DNA of 64,000 nt, taken from the NCBI RefSeq assembly GCF_001482385.1, contig NZ_CP013611.1, forward strand, positions 3,479,501-3,543,500. Reading direction: 5' to 3'. Each line of letters begins with the position of its first letter. The stretch's first letter is position 1. The notes under the pieces were generated by a model. It made no database searches. It worked only from the letters and a program-made list of their open reading frames with translations, and had not been told where the DNA came from. The position numbers and the translations under genes are program-made. Of the stretch, positions 46,954 through 56,441 are shown piece after piece. This DNA is from Pseudoalteromonas rubra (GTDB taxonomy: Bacteria > Pseudomonadota > Gammaproteobacteria > Enterobacterales > Alteromonadaceae).

Positions 46954-48465
46954 TTAGTCCTGAGGTTGCTCAGTCACGTCTACGCGGTTAAGCAGGTATT
47001 GCATTAACATAGGGACCGGACGACCAGTTGCACCTTTGTTGGCACCACTGCGCCAAGCTGTCCCTGCGATGTCCAGGTGTGCCCAGTTGTACTTCTTGGT
47101 GAATTTAGACAAGAAGCAGGCGGCGGTAATCGTCCCGGCAGGGCGGCCACCCAGGTTGGTGAAGTCGGCAAACGGGCTCTTCAGTTGTTCCTGATAGTCA
47201 TCCCACAAAGGGAGTTGCCATGCGCGGTCACCACTTTGCTCAGACGCTTTAAGTAAGTCATGCGCCAGAGGGTTGTGGTTCGACAACAAACCGGTTGCAT
47301 GATGGCCCAGGGCGATAATACACGCACCCGTCAGGGTTGCCACGTCGACGACTACTTCTGGCTCAAACGCTTCAACATAGGTTAATGCATCACACAGGAC
47401 CAGTCTGCCTTCTGCGTCGGTATTGAGTACTTCAACCGTCTGACCAGACATAGTGGTCAGGATGTCACCCGGGCGATAAGCATTGCTACTTGGCATGTTT
47501 TCACAGCCAGCCAGCACGCCGATGACGTTCAGCGGCAGCTGCATTTGCACGACGGCGCGCATCAGGCCCAGTACGCCGGCGGCGCCACCCATGTCGTATT
47601 TCATCTCGTCCATGCCTTCGCCTGGCTTGATAGAAATACCGCCCGAATCAAATGTCAGACCTTTACCGACGAACACGGTAGGCGCTTGCTTTTGCGGGGC
47701 ACCGTTATAGTGGATCACCGACATCACGGATTCATTGTCACTACCGCGACCAACTGCCAGATATGAGTGCATACCCAGCTCTTCCATTTCTTTCTCGCCA
47801 ACCAGGTTAACCGTGACGTTGTCGAATTCATCGGCTAATGCCTGAGCCTGCTCACCTAAGTAGCGTGGATTGCAGATATTTGGTGGCATGTTTGCCACGT
47901 CTTTACACAAAGTAGCACCGGCTGCGATGGCCAGTCCATGTTCGATGGCGCTCTCGCCAATCGGCAATTCACGGCGTGTTGGTACGTTGAAAACAATTTT
48001 ACGTAGTGGACGACGAGCTTCGCTCTTTTTGCTTTTCAGTTGGTTAAAGGTGTATAGGCTGTCCTGAGTGGTTTCTACTGCCTGGCGAACTTTCCAGTAA
48101 GTATCGCGTCCTTTAACGTGTTGCTCAGTCAGGAAGCAAACGGCTTCCATTGAACCTGTGTCATTTAAGGTGCTGATGGTTTTGGCGATGATCTGTTTGT
48201 ATTGTTTGTCGTCTAGCTCACGCTCTTTACCACAGCCCACAAGTAGCACACGTTCACTCAATACGTTTGGTACATGGTGAAGTAAAAGCACCTGGCCTGG
48301 TTTACCTTCTAGGTCTCCGCGGCGCAGCAGGTTAGAAATATACCCTTCGCTGATTTTATCCAGCTGCTCCCCGACGGGTGAAAGGCGGCGTGGTTCGTAT
48401 ACGCCGACAACAATACACGCACTGCGTTGTTTTTCTGGGCTACCACTTTTTACGCTGAATTCCAT
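46954..48465 (-). CDS. pepA: Leucyl aminopeptidase
   Basis: M17 cytosolic aminopeptidase, 503 residues, which releases N-terminal amino acids. Metal-site segments [27 protein letters not shown] and [14 protein letters not shown] are complete. In enteric bacteria PepA also binds DNA in site-specific recombination and carbamoyl-phosphate synthase control; whether this copy does is unknown. Divergent from lptF, as in many gammaproteobacteria. Confidence 0.97.
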   Translation of the reverse strand: MEFSVKSGSPEKQRSACIVVGVYEPRRLSPVGEQLDKISEGYISNLLRRGDLEGKPGQVLLLHHVPNVLSERVLLVGCGKERELDDKQYKQIIAKTISTLNDTGSMEAVCFLTEQHVKGRDTYWKVRQAVETTQDSLYTFNQLKSKKSEARRPLRKIVFNVPTRRELPIGESAIEHGLAIAAGATLCKDVANMPPNICNPRYLGEQAQALADEFDNVTVNLVGEKEMEELGMHSYLAVGRGSDNESVMSVIHYNGAPQKQAPTVFVGKGLTFDSGGISIKPGEGMDEMKYDMGGAAGVLGLMRAVVQMQLPLNVIGVLAGCENMPSSNAYRPGDILTTMSGQTVEVLNTDAEGRLVLCDALTYVEAFEPEVVVDVATLTGACIIALGHHATGLLSNHNPLAHDLLKASEQSGDRAWQLPLWDDYQEQLKSPFADFTNLGGRPAGTITAACFLSKFTKKYNWAHLDIAGTAWRSGANKGATGRPVPMLMQYLLNRVDVTEQPQD

Positions 48466-48696
48466 TGCGACTCCTGAGTCAATGTGCTGTCTTTTTTGAA
48501 CTTTTTATGCCTCAGCCACTCCATTTCTAGGTGCTGAACTAAAAAACGGCTAATTGACGCGTGCATTTGGCGCTTTAGCCTGTTGCTTTAGTAGGATATT
48601 TGGATCCGATGGCATATAATAAAGTGATTAAAATAACCAGTTTACTCAAAATTTCCTACTATTCCAGTGAAATGAGACGTTTTATAGGGGCGGACA

Positions 48697-49809
48697 TTGC
48701 TTATTTTTCGATATCTGACTGCTGAGATATTAAAATCTCAGGTCGCCGTTTTTATGACCCTTATGACCATCTTCATCTCGCAGAAGTTTGTCCGGATCCT
48801 GGCTGAGGCCTCAGGTGGCAGCATTCCGGGAAAACTTGTTATGTCTTTTCTGGCCCTAAACTTACCTAAACTGGCGGTGTATATCCTGCCATTAAGCTTA
48901 TTTTTGGGCATTATCCTCGCTTATAGTCGGGTCTATGCTGACAGTGAAATGACGGTACTGAAGGCGTGCGGCGTTAGTGAGTGGTATGTCGTGCGCGTGA
49001 CTTTGGTCTCCAGTTTTGTGATTGCTTTGATGGCCGCGGTGCTGAGCTTATATCTGGCGCCCTGGGCAGGTGAAAAAGAAAATCAGCTTCGCGAACAAGC
49101 TAATGCAGAATCCGGGCTCAGCCAGATCCGGGCCGGGCGGTTCCAGCAAACGGGCAATGAAAAGGCGGTGGTGTTTGTCCACAACACCAGTGATCAGGGC
49201 AAAGAGCTAAATCGTGTGTTTGTTGCTCAGTTACCCGATCGCGATTCAAATCAGGCTGCACGTATCGTGTTTGCTCAGAATGGTCGGGTCGTTGAAGAAG
49301 GAACCGGTGAGCAACAGCTGGTGCTCAGTGAGGGGAAACGATTCGAAACTGACGGTTTCAGTCAGGCGCTGAACAAAACTGAGTTTAGCAGCTATCAGGT
49401 GCAGATCCGTGAGCAGGAAATTGAACAGCGACGTCGTAAGCTTGAAGACTTGCCTTCGTCCAGCCTGCTGCAAATGGGCACACCTGAAGCCATTGCCCAG
49501 TTCCAGCTACGTTTATCTGTGCCAATTTCTATTATTTTGCTGACCTTACTGGCAGTTCCACTGAGTGTCGTGAATCCCAGACAGGGTAAGTTTGCCAAAC
49601 TGGTTCCGGCGATTTGTATCTATCTGGGTTACTTTATCATGCTCAATGCGGGTAAATATCTGGTTGCCGAAGGTAAGGTACCGACCTCGGTTGGCTTATG
49701 GTGGATCCACTTGTGTGTGTTATTTATTGGTGCTTACCTGATAGCCAAAGGCCGGCCTTTTGGTGTCTGGGTGCGCGCTATGTTGTTAAAACGGGAGCCA
49801 CAGCAATGA
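48697..49809 (+). CDS. lptF: LPS export ABC permease LptF
   Basis: Inner-membrane permease subunit of the LptB2FG transporter, which extracts LPS from the inner membrane. 370 residues with six membrane helices (three before and three after a periplasmic beta-jellyroll domain about residues 105-265). The frame begins TTG at 48697, 6 bases after AGGGG, with the family start MLIFRYLTAEIL. Overlaps lptG by 4 bp (ATGA). Confidence 0.95.
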   Translation: MLIFRYLTAEILKSQVAVFMTLMTIFISQKFVRILAEASGGSIPGKLVMSFLALNLPKLAVYILPLSLFLGIILAYSRVYADSEMTVLKACGVSEWYVVRVTLVSSFVIALMAAVLSLYLAPWAGEKENQLREQANAESGLSQIRAGRFQQTGNEKAVVFVHNTSDQGKELNRVFVAQLPDRDSNQAARIVFAQNGRVVEEGTGEQQLVLSEGKRFETDGFSQALNKTEFSSYQVQIREQEIEQRRRKLEDLPSSSLLQMGTPEAIAQFQLRLSVPISIILLTLLAVPLSVVNPRQGKFAKLVPAICIYLGYFIMLNAGKYLVAEGKVPTSVGLWWIHLCVLFIGAYLIAKGRPFGVWVRAMLLKREPQQ

Positions 49810-50876
49810 TGAAAACCCTGGATTGGTATCTCGGGCGCAGCATTTTACAAACCACGGGCTTTGCCTTATTGGTGTTTGTGGGCATCAATACCTTAATCAA
49901 ATTTATTGAGCAGTTACGCTCTGTGGGTCGTGGTACCTATGACGTTATGGATGCGTTGTTGTTCACGCTGTACAGCATGCCCAGTGATATTGTGGTGTTC
50001 TTTCCAATGGCGGCGCTGATTGGTGGCCTGACCGGGCTCGGGGCTTTGGCTTCGAGCAGTGAACTGGTGGTGATGCAGGCTGCGGGGATGTCTCGATTAC
50101 AGATCATCGGGTCGGTGATGAAATCGGCAATTGTATTGGCGCTATGCATGATGGCATTGGGCGAGTGGGGCGCGCCACAGGCAGAACAAACGGCCAAACA
50201 ACTGCGTAATCAGGCAATTAATGGTGGTGAGGTGTTTGAGGCGCAGCAGGGCGTGTGGGCCAAAGATGGCAGTAATTTCATTAATATTGCCAACATCGAA
50301 AAGTCCGGCAATCTGCAAAATATCAATATTTATCACTTCGATGATGATCTCAATTTGCTGAAAATCACCCGTGCTAAGTCTGGTACTGCGACTGATGACG
50401 GTTGGCAGCTTAAAGCCATCGAGGAAGTGATCATTGAAGAGCAACAGATCAGTACGCAATACGCTCAGACACTCAATTATGCATCACAGCTGACGCTGGA
50501 CCGACTGGACGTGGCTTCGGTAGAACCAGACGCATTGTCTTTCTCTGGCTTGTGGTCGTATTTACAGTATCTGAAGCAAAATGAGCAGGACACCAGTAAC
50601 TATGAACTGGCGCTGTGGCGTAAAGTGATGCAACCGGTGACGATTGCGGTGATGTTGCTGGTAGCCTTGTCTTTTATCTTTGGGCCACTGCGTTCAGTGA
50701 GTATGGGTGCGCGTATAATTATGGGGGTGATCACCGGGCTTATCTTCCACCTGAGTAACGAGATTTTCGGTCCAATCGTTATGGTGTATCAGATCCCGCC
50801 GGTCGTAGGGGCTGTGATGCCCAGCGTCTTATTTACCGCAACAGCGTTTTATCTTCTTAACCGTCAACGCGGGTAA
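49806..50876 (+). CDS. lptG: LPS export ABC permease LptG
   Basis: Second permease of LptB2FG, 356 residues from ATG 49806 (MMKTLDWYLGRSIL), whose codon overlaps the lptF stop; a GGGAG site precedes it. Six membrane helices around a periplasmic jellyroll, as in LptF. The in-frame extension upstream to 49698 lies in lptF and was rejected. A bidirectional terminator follows. Confidence 0.95.
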   Translation: MMKTLDWYLGRSILQTTGFALLVFVGINTLIKFIEQLRSVGRGTYDVMDALLFTLYSMPSDIVVFFPMAALIGGLTGLGALASSSELVVMQAAGMSRLQIIGSVMKSAIVLALCMMALGEWGAPQAEQTAKQLRNQAINGGEVFEAQQGVWAKDGSNFINIANIEKSGNLQNINIYHFDDDLNLLKITRAKSGTATDDGWQLKAIEEVIIEEQQISTQYAQTLNYASQLTLDRLDVASVEPDALSFSGLWSYLQYLKQNEQDTSNYELALWRKVMQPVTIAVMLLVALSFIFGPLRSVSMGARIIMGVITGLIFHLSNEIFGPIVMVYQIPPVVGAVMPSVLFTATAFYLLNRQRG

Positions 50877-50892
50877 GATAGAAGATGAAAAC

Positions 50893-50921
50893 AAAAAAGC
50901 CTGACGGAGTCAGGCTTTTTT
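50893..50921. terminator. Bidirectional terminator between lptG and the RDD gene
   Basis: Perfect 13-bp stem AAAAAAGCCTGAC / GTCAGGCTTTTTT with a 3-nt loop (GGA), T-run on both strands. Confidence 0.9.
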
Positions 50922-50941
50922 GTTGCAATGCAACGACCTTT

Positions 50942-51439
50942 TTAATCCAGGCTGTCATAAATGCGTTTGTTCTCTTCTTTGCTCAACACCACCACTTCAG
51001 TGCCACAAATCATATCTTGTAGTGCGCGTTTGTGTTTAAAGTCGATAAGTACCAGCAGATTGCCCAGCCCAAGTAACGCACATAAGGCCCGTGCACTGGC
51101 TCTTGGCCAGCTGAGCAACTTGCCATCTGGCGTTTGTACTTTTAGCCGCCAGGCGCGCATGCCGATGGTCTGACCGCTTTTAACCCAAAAGTAAGCAAAA
51201 AACAGCACTGATACGACAATTAATACAAATCCGCGGAAAAATGACAACAGGGGAGTGGCCTGGATCAGCGCTGACACGTCTTCATGGTTTCCTTGAGAGA
51301 TCCAGCCCAAAGAGATAAAGCCTTCAACTATCAATAAAAAAACCACCATAGAAAGCATTGCAAATGCAATCACGACCAGACCATCATAGATCAGAGATGC
51401 AAGACGACGGGTTAAGCCCGCACGGGGAAACGAAGCCAT
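50942..51439 (-). CDS. RDD-family membrane protein
   Basis: 165-residue protein with three predicted membrane helices. RDD signature RLASLIYDGLVV, with the conserved Arg and Asp near the N-terminus, and the later GQTIGMRAWRLKV. RDD proteins are reported to act in ion transport or as accessory membrane proteins; nothing here settles it. Its position beside lptFG is common in gammaproteobacteria. Confidence 0.9.
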   Translation of the reverse strand: MASFPRAGLTRRLASLIYDGLVVIAFAMLSMVVFLLIVEGFISLGWISQGNHEDVSALIQATPLLSFFRGFVLIVVSVLFFAYFWVKSGQTIGMRAWRLKVQTPDGKLLSWPRASARALCALLGLGNLLVLIDFKHKRALQDMICGTEVVVLSKEENKRIYDSLD

Positions 51440-51567
51440 TTAGTTCACTCATTAAAGCTGAAATATGACTTATTCTACCTGATTTTTAATCTAACACTAA
51501 AAAACCCGACTAGTTTTAAGCGACTGTTCATTTACCAAGCACTTAAACGACGTTTTGTAAAAAATGC

Positions 51568-51595
51568 TTGCTACCCTCCCGCCAATTTGTATAAT
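51568..51595 (+). promoter_or_regulatory. Stable-RNA promoter of tRNA-Leu
   Basis: -35 TTGCTA (51568-51573), 16-bp spacer, perfect -10 TATAAT (51590-51595), followed by the G/C-rich discriminator GCTGGGC, as in stringently controlled tRNA promoters. A leader of about 85 bases precedes the tRNA. Confidence 0.75.
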
Positions 51596-51689
51596 GCTGG
51601 GCATAGAGACGAAGGCATATAAAACAAAGCCTAAGCTCAAAGTGGTTTTTCTTTATTTTCTCTTGGTTAGAAGATGAAAGAAAAATTAT

Positions 51690-51774
51690 GCCAGTGTGAT
51701 GGAATTGGTAGACATGACGGATTCAAAATCCGTTGCCTTCGGGCGTGGCGGTTCAAGTCCGCCCACTGGTACCA
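51690..51774 (+). tRNA. tRNA-Leu (anticodon CAA)
   Basis: An 85-nt class II tRNA with encoded CCA. Acceptor GCCAGTG / CACTGGT, anticodon arm ACGGA-TTCAAAA-TCCGT with anticodon CAA at 51724-51726, long variable arm TGCCTTCGGGCG, and T-arm GGCGG-TTCAAGT-CCGCC. It reads UUG codons. Its 3' end is unit 1 of the tandem array that follows. Confidence 0.95.
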
Positions 51775-52870
51775 CTTTTTATAACCCTGACCGAATAGGT
51801 CGGGGTTTTTTTATGCCTGAAATTCAAGGTAACATACGGAAGCAATGTGGTGTCGGACTTGAGCCCCACGCCGGGCGTGGCGCTGATGTAAGTTAAGAGT
51901 CCGCCCACTGGACCCACTTTTTATAACCCAGCTTTTTAGCTGGGTTTTTTTATTCCTAAATTTTAATATTTAATGGTGTGGAGTCGGACTTGAGCCCCAC
52001 GCCGGGCGTGGCACTGATGCAAGGTAAGAGTCCGCCCACTGGTACCACTTTTTATAACCCTGACCGAATAGGTCGGGGTTTTTTTATGCCTGAAATTCAA
52101 GGTAACATACGGAAGCAATGTGGTGTCGGACTTGAGCCCCACGCCGGGCGTGGCGCTGATGTAAGTTAAGAGTCCGCCCACTGGACCCACTTTTTATAAC
52201 CCTGACCGAATAGGTCGGGGTTTTTTTATGCCTGAAATTCAAGGTAACATACGGAAGCAATGTGGTGTCGGACTTGAGCCCCACGCCGGGCGTGGCGCTG
52301 ATGTAAGTTAAGAGTCCGCCCACTGGACCCACTTTTTATAACCCTGACCGAATAGGTCGGGTTTTTTTATGCCTGAAATTCAAGGTAACATACGGAAGCA
52401 ATGTGGTGTCGGACTTGAGCCCCACGCCGGGCGTGGCGCTGATGTAAGTTAAGAGTCCGCCCACTGGACCCACTTTTTATAACCCTGACCGAATAGGTCG
52501 GGGTTTTTTTATGCCTGAAATTCAAGGTAACATACGGAAGCAATGTGGTGTCGGACTTGAGCCCCACGCCGGGCGTGGCGCTGATGTAAGTTAAGAGTCC
52601 GCCCACTGGACCCACTTTTTATAACCCAGCTTTTTAGCTGGGTTTTTTTATTCCTAAATTTTAATATTTAATGGTGTGGAGTCGGACTTGAGCCCCACGC
52701 CGGGCGTGGCACTGATGCAAGGTAAGAGTCCGCCCACTGGACCCACTTTTTATAACCCAGTTTGATAACTTGGTTTTTTATGGCTATTTTCAGTAGAACA
52801 TTTCATTATTAGATTGTGTGGTGTGGAACCGAGTCGCACGCATAGTTTGGTATTGATTTCAATTTTCAGT
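51759..52870 (+). repeat. Tandem array of tRNA-Leu 3'-end-derived units (rtT-like)
   Basis: Seven clear units and one decayed unit, each beginning with the tRNA 3' stretch CCGCCCACTGG. Type A (141-142 bp: 51759-51900, 52032-52173, 52174-52315, 52316-52456, 52457-52598) has the terminator CCTGACCGAATAGGTCGGG followed by T7. Type B (131 bp: 51901-52031, 52599-52729) has CCCAGCTTTTTAGCTGGG. Unit 52730-52870 is degenerate. Each unit then carries a spacer and a potential hairpin (CGGACT pairs with AGTCCG; inside it CCACG pairs with CGTGG). Units 3 to 7 are almost identical. The E. coli tyrT locus has a similar array of 178-bp units that repeat part of the tRNA 3' end and yield rtT RNA. Reading frames on either strand of the array are a by-product of the repetition. 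Copy number probably changes by slippage or recombination. Confidence 0.85.
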
Positions 52871-53026
52871 TCACCCACTGGACTCTCTTTTATTAGTTTA
52901 GATAGTGTTGATTTCTAGTTGAACAATGCTTTAGGTGGGCTTGATATTTTTTATACATTATTTTTGTTCTTTTTATTTGGGGACAGGTTGTAAGGAATCA
53001 ATTATGGCAATGTGGCACAGGTTTAA

Positions 53027-53450
53027 ACCATTACGCCTCGAAGTTGGAGGGAACAGGTTGAAATTATCAAAGACTCTGACTTGATTGCATATTACCCTAA
53101 AGGTAAGCATCTGCTTTTTAAGATCAAGTACTTTACAGGTGATAAAAAATCATTTTTTGGAATTCCTATAAAAGAGAAAATAAAATTGGAAATTACTGTG
53201 CAGTCAAACGAATATGAAGTTGATACACTGGTATAGGGAGATGAGCAAACTAAACAGGTGAAAAACCTGGGAGGTGGTGCATTGTTAGGAGCTGTAATAG
53301 CTGGGCCTGTAGGGGCGGCTGCAGGAGCTTATATTGGATCAAAACGATTCAATAATCGTGATTCCTAGTATAGACGTGAAAGTTGAAGCTCTAGCGCCTA
53401 TAGGCTTTCTAAAAGAGCAAGCAAAGAGTGAATTTTTCAGTAAAGAGTAG
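53027..53450 (+). pseudogene. Decayed glycine-zipper-type gene
   Basis: A frame open from 53027 without a good start reads EQVEIIKDSDLIAYYPKG..., meets an in-frame TAG at 53234, continues in the same frame through a glycine-zipper segment (GGGALLGAVIAGPVGAAAGAYIG), stops at 53366, and its likely C-terminus (SIDVKVEALAPIGFLKEQ) is in another frame up to 53450. One nonsense mutation and one frameshift. The zipper resembles small membrane-associated proteins of that kind. The other parts of 52871-53582 hold no gene, only a 10-bp hairpin at 53542-53567. Confidence 0.5.
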
Positions 53451-53582
53451 GTAATGAGGAAGCGGGTTATATCGTTGAAATTTCATTGGCTATCGATAGA
53501 AAAAACAGGTGAGTAGAAACTGAAGGGCTCACTGAGTGACGAGTCCATCTATTTTGGTAGATGGACTTATAGGGTTGTGAAT

Positions 53583-54182
53583 TTAGGATGTTTTAGATTC
53601 TCGAAATTGAGCGTCTTTTGTTGAGCAGATCATCATTGTGATTAGTGCACCACAACAGAGTGCCCATGAGATATAAATTAACCCTTCAAAGTTGTCATAA
53701 ATAATTGTCCATGACTTCATGTTAAAGTAAGACCAGGCAACATTTTCAATTAAACCAAGTAAATAAATTATAGAAGTGTACATGTATAGCCAATGGAATA
53801 ATCCATCGAAAAGAGTTAGTTCAATGTTTTTTGAGTTAGAGAGTAGTCTTGATATCTGAACTCTGAAGATTAAGACCAGAACTGTTATTATCCCAGATAA
53901 TAATTGGAATCCATAAATGAGAGTTCCTTGCAACAGCTTATTGTCAGAAGGTGTTACGTAATTTATCAACCCAACTTTAAAAATGGCATAAGTAGTACCG
54001 TTTAGAATAAAAATAAACCCGGAAATATGGACCATATTAATGTCTTTTAGATAAACACCGTATAATGAACATAATAGAAGAAGTGATAAGTACAAGGGTG
54101 TTACCAGACTTTCATCCCACAACTGGATGTAGAAAAATGCCATCGAGGCAATACTGAGCAAAACCAAGTTTGAGAGTTTCAT
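53583..54182 (-). CDS. Multi-pass membrane protein of the XRE/GG-peptide operon
   Basis: A 199-residue hydrophobic protein with about six membrane helices (residues about 4-20, 28-45, 50-68, 85-108, 130-150, 165-185). No domain recognised. Its ATG at 54182 overlaps the stop of the peptide gene by one base (TAATG), so production is coupled. Position after a precursor-like peptide suggests immunity, sensing or export, but none is demonstrated. AT-rich. Confidence 0.6.
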   Translation of the reverse strand: MKLSNLVLLSIASMAFFYIQLWDESLVTPLYLSLLLLCSLYGVYLKDINMVHISGFIFILNGTTYAIFKVGLINYVTPSDNKLLQGTLIYGFQLLSGIITVLVLIFRVQISRLLSNSKNIELTLFDGLFHWLYMYTSIIYLLGLIENVAWSYFNMKSWTIIYDNFEGLIYISWALCCGALITMMICSTKDAQFRESKTS

Positions 54183-54406
54183 TATTTTTCCTTTTCAGCT
54201 TTAGCTCTTAAGAATGCAGTTTCCTCGGTCTCAATATTGGTACGTGCGGCTCTGGGGGGTTTAATTGCCGTTCCTCCAAATACGCACTCTAATTGGGTAG
54301 AAGATAACGATTTTATGTTAACATCAAGAGATCCTGCGCTTCGGCCATTCTGAGTGATTGGGGGTGCAGTCTTGCTTAAAAGTTTGGTTAAGAGTACCTT
54401 TTTCAT
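54182..54406 (-). CDS. Small peptide with double-glycine leader
   Basis: A 74-residue protein. Residues about 32-45 read KSLSSTQLECVFGG, the pattern of a double-glycine leader (LS..EL..V.GG-like, cleaved after GG by C39 peptidases), followed by a 29-residue hydrophilic and basic/acidic tail (TAIKPPRAARTN...EKEK) without Cys. The gene overlaps both neighbours by 1-4 bp. It may encode a secreted peptide (bacteriocin, pheromone or other RiPP-type product). No C39 peptidase or modification enzyme is encoded in the window. Could be an unrelated small protein in which GG is coincidence. Confidence 0.55.
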   Translation of the reverse strand: MKKVLLTKLLSKTAPPITQNGRSAGSLDVNIKSLSSTQLECVFGGTAIKPPRAARTNIETEETAFLRAKAEKEK

Positions 54407-54660
54407 TTTTCGTCATCCTGTAACTTTGACTCATTAGTGCTATTCATGTTGCTACTAATCAGTCGGATCTGATTGAGTAAAGTTCTAGTATCTATTTTAC
54501 AGTGCATAAACCACAGAAAAAGTTGCTTTGACTTGATATCGCTTACACCCAGTTCATAGTTACTAATTGTTTTACGATCACACTCTAACTTCCGCGCCAT
54601 TAGCTCTTGAGATATTCCTGCATTTTTCCTCATTGCTTTCAAATCATCGCCATTTATCAC
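54403..54660 (-). CDS. XRE-family regulator of the peptide operon
   Basis: An 85-residue protein with an HTH_3-type domain (about residues 5-40, LKAMRKNAGISQELMARKLECDRKTISNYELG). GTG start at 54660, with AAGGA some 10 bases upstream. Its stop overlaps the peptide start (ATGA). It probably controls its own operon. Confidence 0.75.
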   Translation of the reverse strand: MINGDDLKAMRKNAGISQELMARKLECDRKTISNYELGVSDIKSKQLFLWFMHCKIDTRTLLNQIRLISSNMNSTNESKLQDDEK

Positions 54661-55210
54661 GTCCTTTTTTCCTTTTCAAATTGCAATGCGGAGATTTTTC
54701 CACATTTTATGAGTAAAATCTTAACAAAATTTACGCAGTATTAAAGTGGAATGTGAGCGTGCCAAGCTTACTATTGTTAGAAGGTGTCGTTATCACAGCC
54801 GTGCAGGGCAGTGATATACACGATATTTCTAAATATTTTAAAGGTCAACAGGTTGTTTACATAAAGAGGGCTATTTTATCTTAATTTTAAAAACTGGGAG
54901 TTAGTGAGCGTTATGCTAAGCTTGTCGGTCAGCTAAGTGATGGCAGTTAGGAGCTTCACGAGAGCTTTTGGGCCCAATAATCACGACATCCATCAAATAT
55001 AGCTGTACATAATAAGCACTAGAGCTCGGTTCAGATCATAATTTGGTTATATAGACATGCTATATAACACGTGCAAACTGGTATGCGGGACTGTATGTTC
55101 CATGCTCTCTTTATTGGAGAGTACAGATACCCATTTTGTATGCGAGATGTGACCACTCGCGCTGAACGAACGAGAACATTCGTATTGGCAAGTTAGTAAA
55201 GGACTATTAA
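54661..55210. other. Intergenic region upstream of the XRE operon
   Basis: 550 bp, no supportable gene. Must hold promoters for the XRE operon (leftward) and for the 105-residue gene (rightward). AT-rich near the XRE start; no clear operator was found. Confidence 0.4.
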
Positions 55211-55528
55211 ATGGATCATGAGCCAGGTTATACAGCTTACTCTTTAGAAGAGCTGATTGACGTTTACAATCACATTGACAGGGCGCGCTTTCCGTATCGA
55301 TTTATCAAGATCTTGCGACTGCTAAAGAAAGATCTGAGAGCATACTTTACTGCGGGAGAGATAAATAAGTATGCCCCAGAGAGTTTGCTTCCTGAGCAAG
55401 CCCATGTAAGAAGAGCTGAGCATATCAGCAATTATTTTGAGTCCTTTCATGTCGAGGATTCGGGCTCTGACTCATCTGATGCCGGGAGTTCGGGCTCTGA
55501 TTCATCTGATAGCGGTGCTGGTTTCTGA
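55211..55528 (+). CDS. Small protein with Ser/Asp/Gly-rich repeat tail
   Basis: A 105-residue soluble protein. The N-terminal YTAYSLEELIDVYNHIDRARFPYRFIKIL matches a short conserved element that I have seen in hypothetical proteins of this group. Residues about 82-105 are low complexity: the DNA has two near-identical 30-bp units (GATTCGGGCTCTGACTCATC type) coding for SGSDSSD. Function unknown. A Shine-Dalgarno AAAGGA precedes the start by 5 bases. Confidence 0.6.
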   Translation: MDHEPGYTAYSLEELIDVYNHIDRARFPYRFIKILRLLKKDLRAYFTAGEINKYAPESLLPEQAHVRRAEHISNYFESFHVEDSGSDSSDAGSSGSDSSDSGAGF

Positions 55529-55868
55529 TCGTTACACATTCGTTCAAGTTGAATTTCAGGCACACTGGACTCTTTGAACCGACCTCATCATATGGGTGTG
55601 CGCAATACAGCTAGATCCTCACTGAACATTTTTCTCAGCAAATGATAAATTTTTTCCAGTATTGAACGTCTAGTAAGATCAGAGCAAAGCGGTTTTTGGT
55701 TTGTGATGCTTTAATTATCGCAAAACGCGCTGGCTATCAGGTGCAATCCGACAACTGTTAAAGTGGCTTAGAGGTTGTTAAAATACGCCTCTGGCTGCCG
55801 GTTTTATCAGTACCCAACAATTAAAAACCGCCCTATTGACCCTTATATTTCAACAATAGAGAGATAAA
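55529..55868. other. Intergenic region
   Basis: About 340 bp with no supportable gene or clear terminator. The AGAGAG at its end is the ribosome site of the next gene. Confidence 0.4.
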
Positions 55869-56270
55869 ATGAGAACTTTAATTGTATTACTAATGGCTGC
55901 TGTTCTTTCAACAACGGTACAAGCCAGTGATGAATCAGGCGAAAAATCTATTCAACACCTTAAAGTTGCAGACGTGACTTCCATCGAAGATGCAAGAAAG
56001 ATTTTCATTGAAAAAACCTCAGAAATTAGAAGTAAACGAGATCTGGATGAGGCTGAACTACAGCAGATCCACGTGATCACGTATACGCTTGAGAAAAGCG
56101 TTGAATTTTTCACATTCAACCTCATCGGCGACAACAAAAAGCTCGCAGATGATCTTGCGGTTGTGGTTGAAAACATCCACCTTAATTCAGAAAGAAACCG
56201 TAAAGAGCAGACTAAAAAGCACCTTAATCAATATTTTGTGTTAGCAGACAGACTGATTGCGAGTTTTTAA
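55869..56270 (+). CDS. Small periplasmic protein, DUF6746-like
   Basis: 133 residues with a signal peptide (1-19, ending VQA-S). The mature part is helical (QQIHVITYTLEKSVEFF, then LADDLAVVVENIHLNSERN, then a final helix), resembling small helical periplasmic proteins annotated DUF6746. I recall the family from memory and could not confirm it. No known function, no operon partner. Confidence 0.55.
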   Translation: MRTLIVLLMAAVLSTTVQASDESGEKSIQHLKVADVTSIEDARKIFIEKTSEIRSKRDLDEAELQQIHVITYTLEKSVEFFTFNLIGDNKKLADDLAVVVENIHLNSERNRKEQTKKHLNQYFVLADRLIASF

Positions 56271-56441
56271 TTTAACACGCTGAGCACGCCTTTCTATACT
56301 AACGTGGCCGGGTGAACCTGGCCTCGTTGTCCTCCCAACAGCCTCCACAACGTATTTGCATCAAGCCCAGGCCTTCGGATTGGGCCAACAGCAGTATATG
56401 GCGTAAATTCTATTTCAAGTGGGTGATTAGCCCGTTTTGAG

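Noticed and set aside
49698..49805. N-terminal extension of lptG
   Set aside because: Encodes a frame inside lptF; the family start MMKTLDWYLG is at 49806 with a GGGAG site.
51696..52615. Several reading frames (63-82 residues) on both strands of the repeat array, with identical sequences
   Set aside because: They repeat with the DNA unit, cross the terminators and tRNA 3' ends, and have no ribosome sites. They are a result of the tandem repetition, not separate genes.
51759..52870. CRISPR-like direct repeats
   Set aside because: Units are 131-142 bp, near identical throughout with no unique spacers, and contain tRNA 3' ends and terminators. No cas genes nearby.
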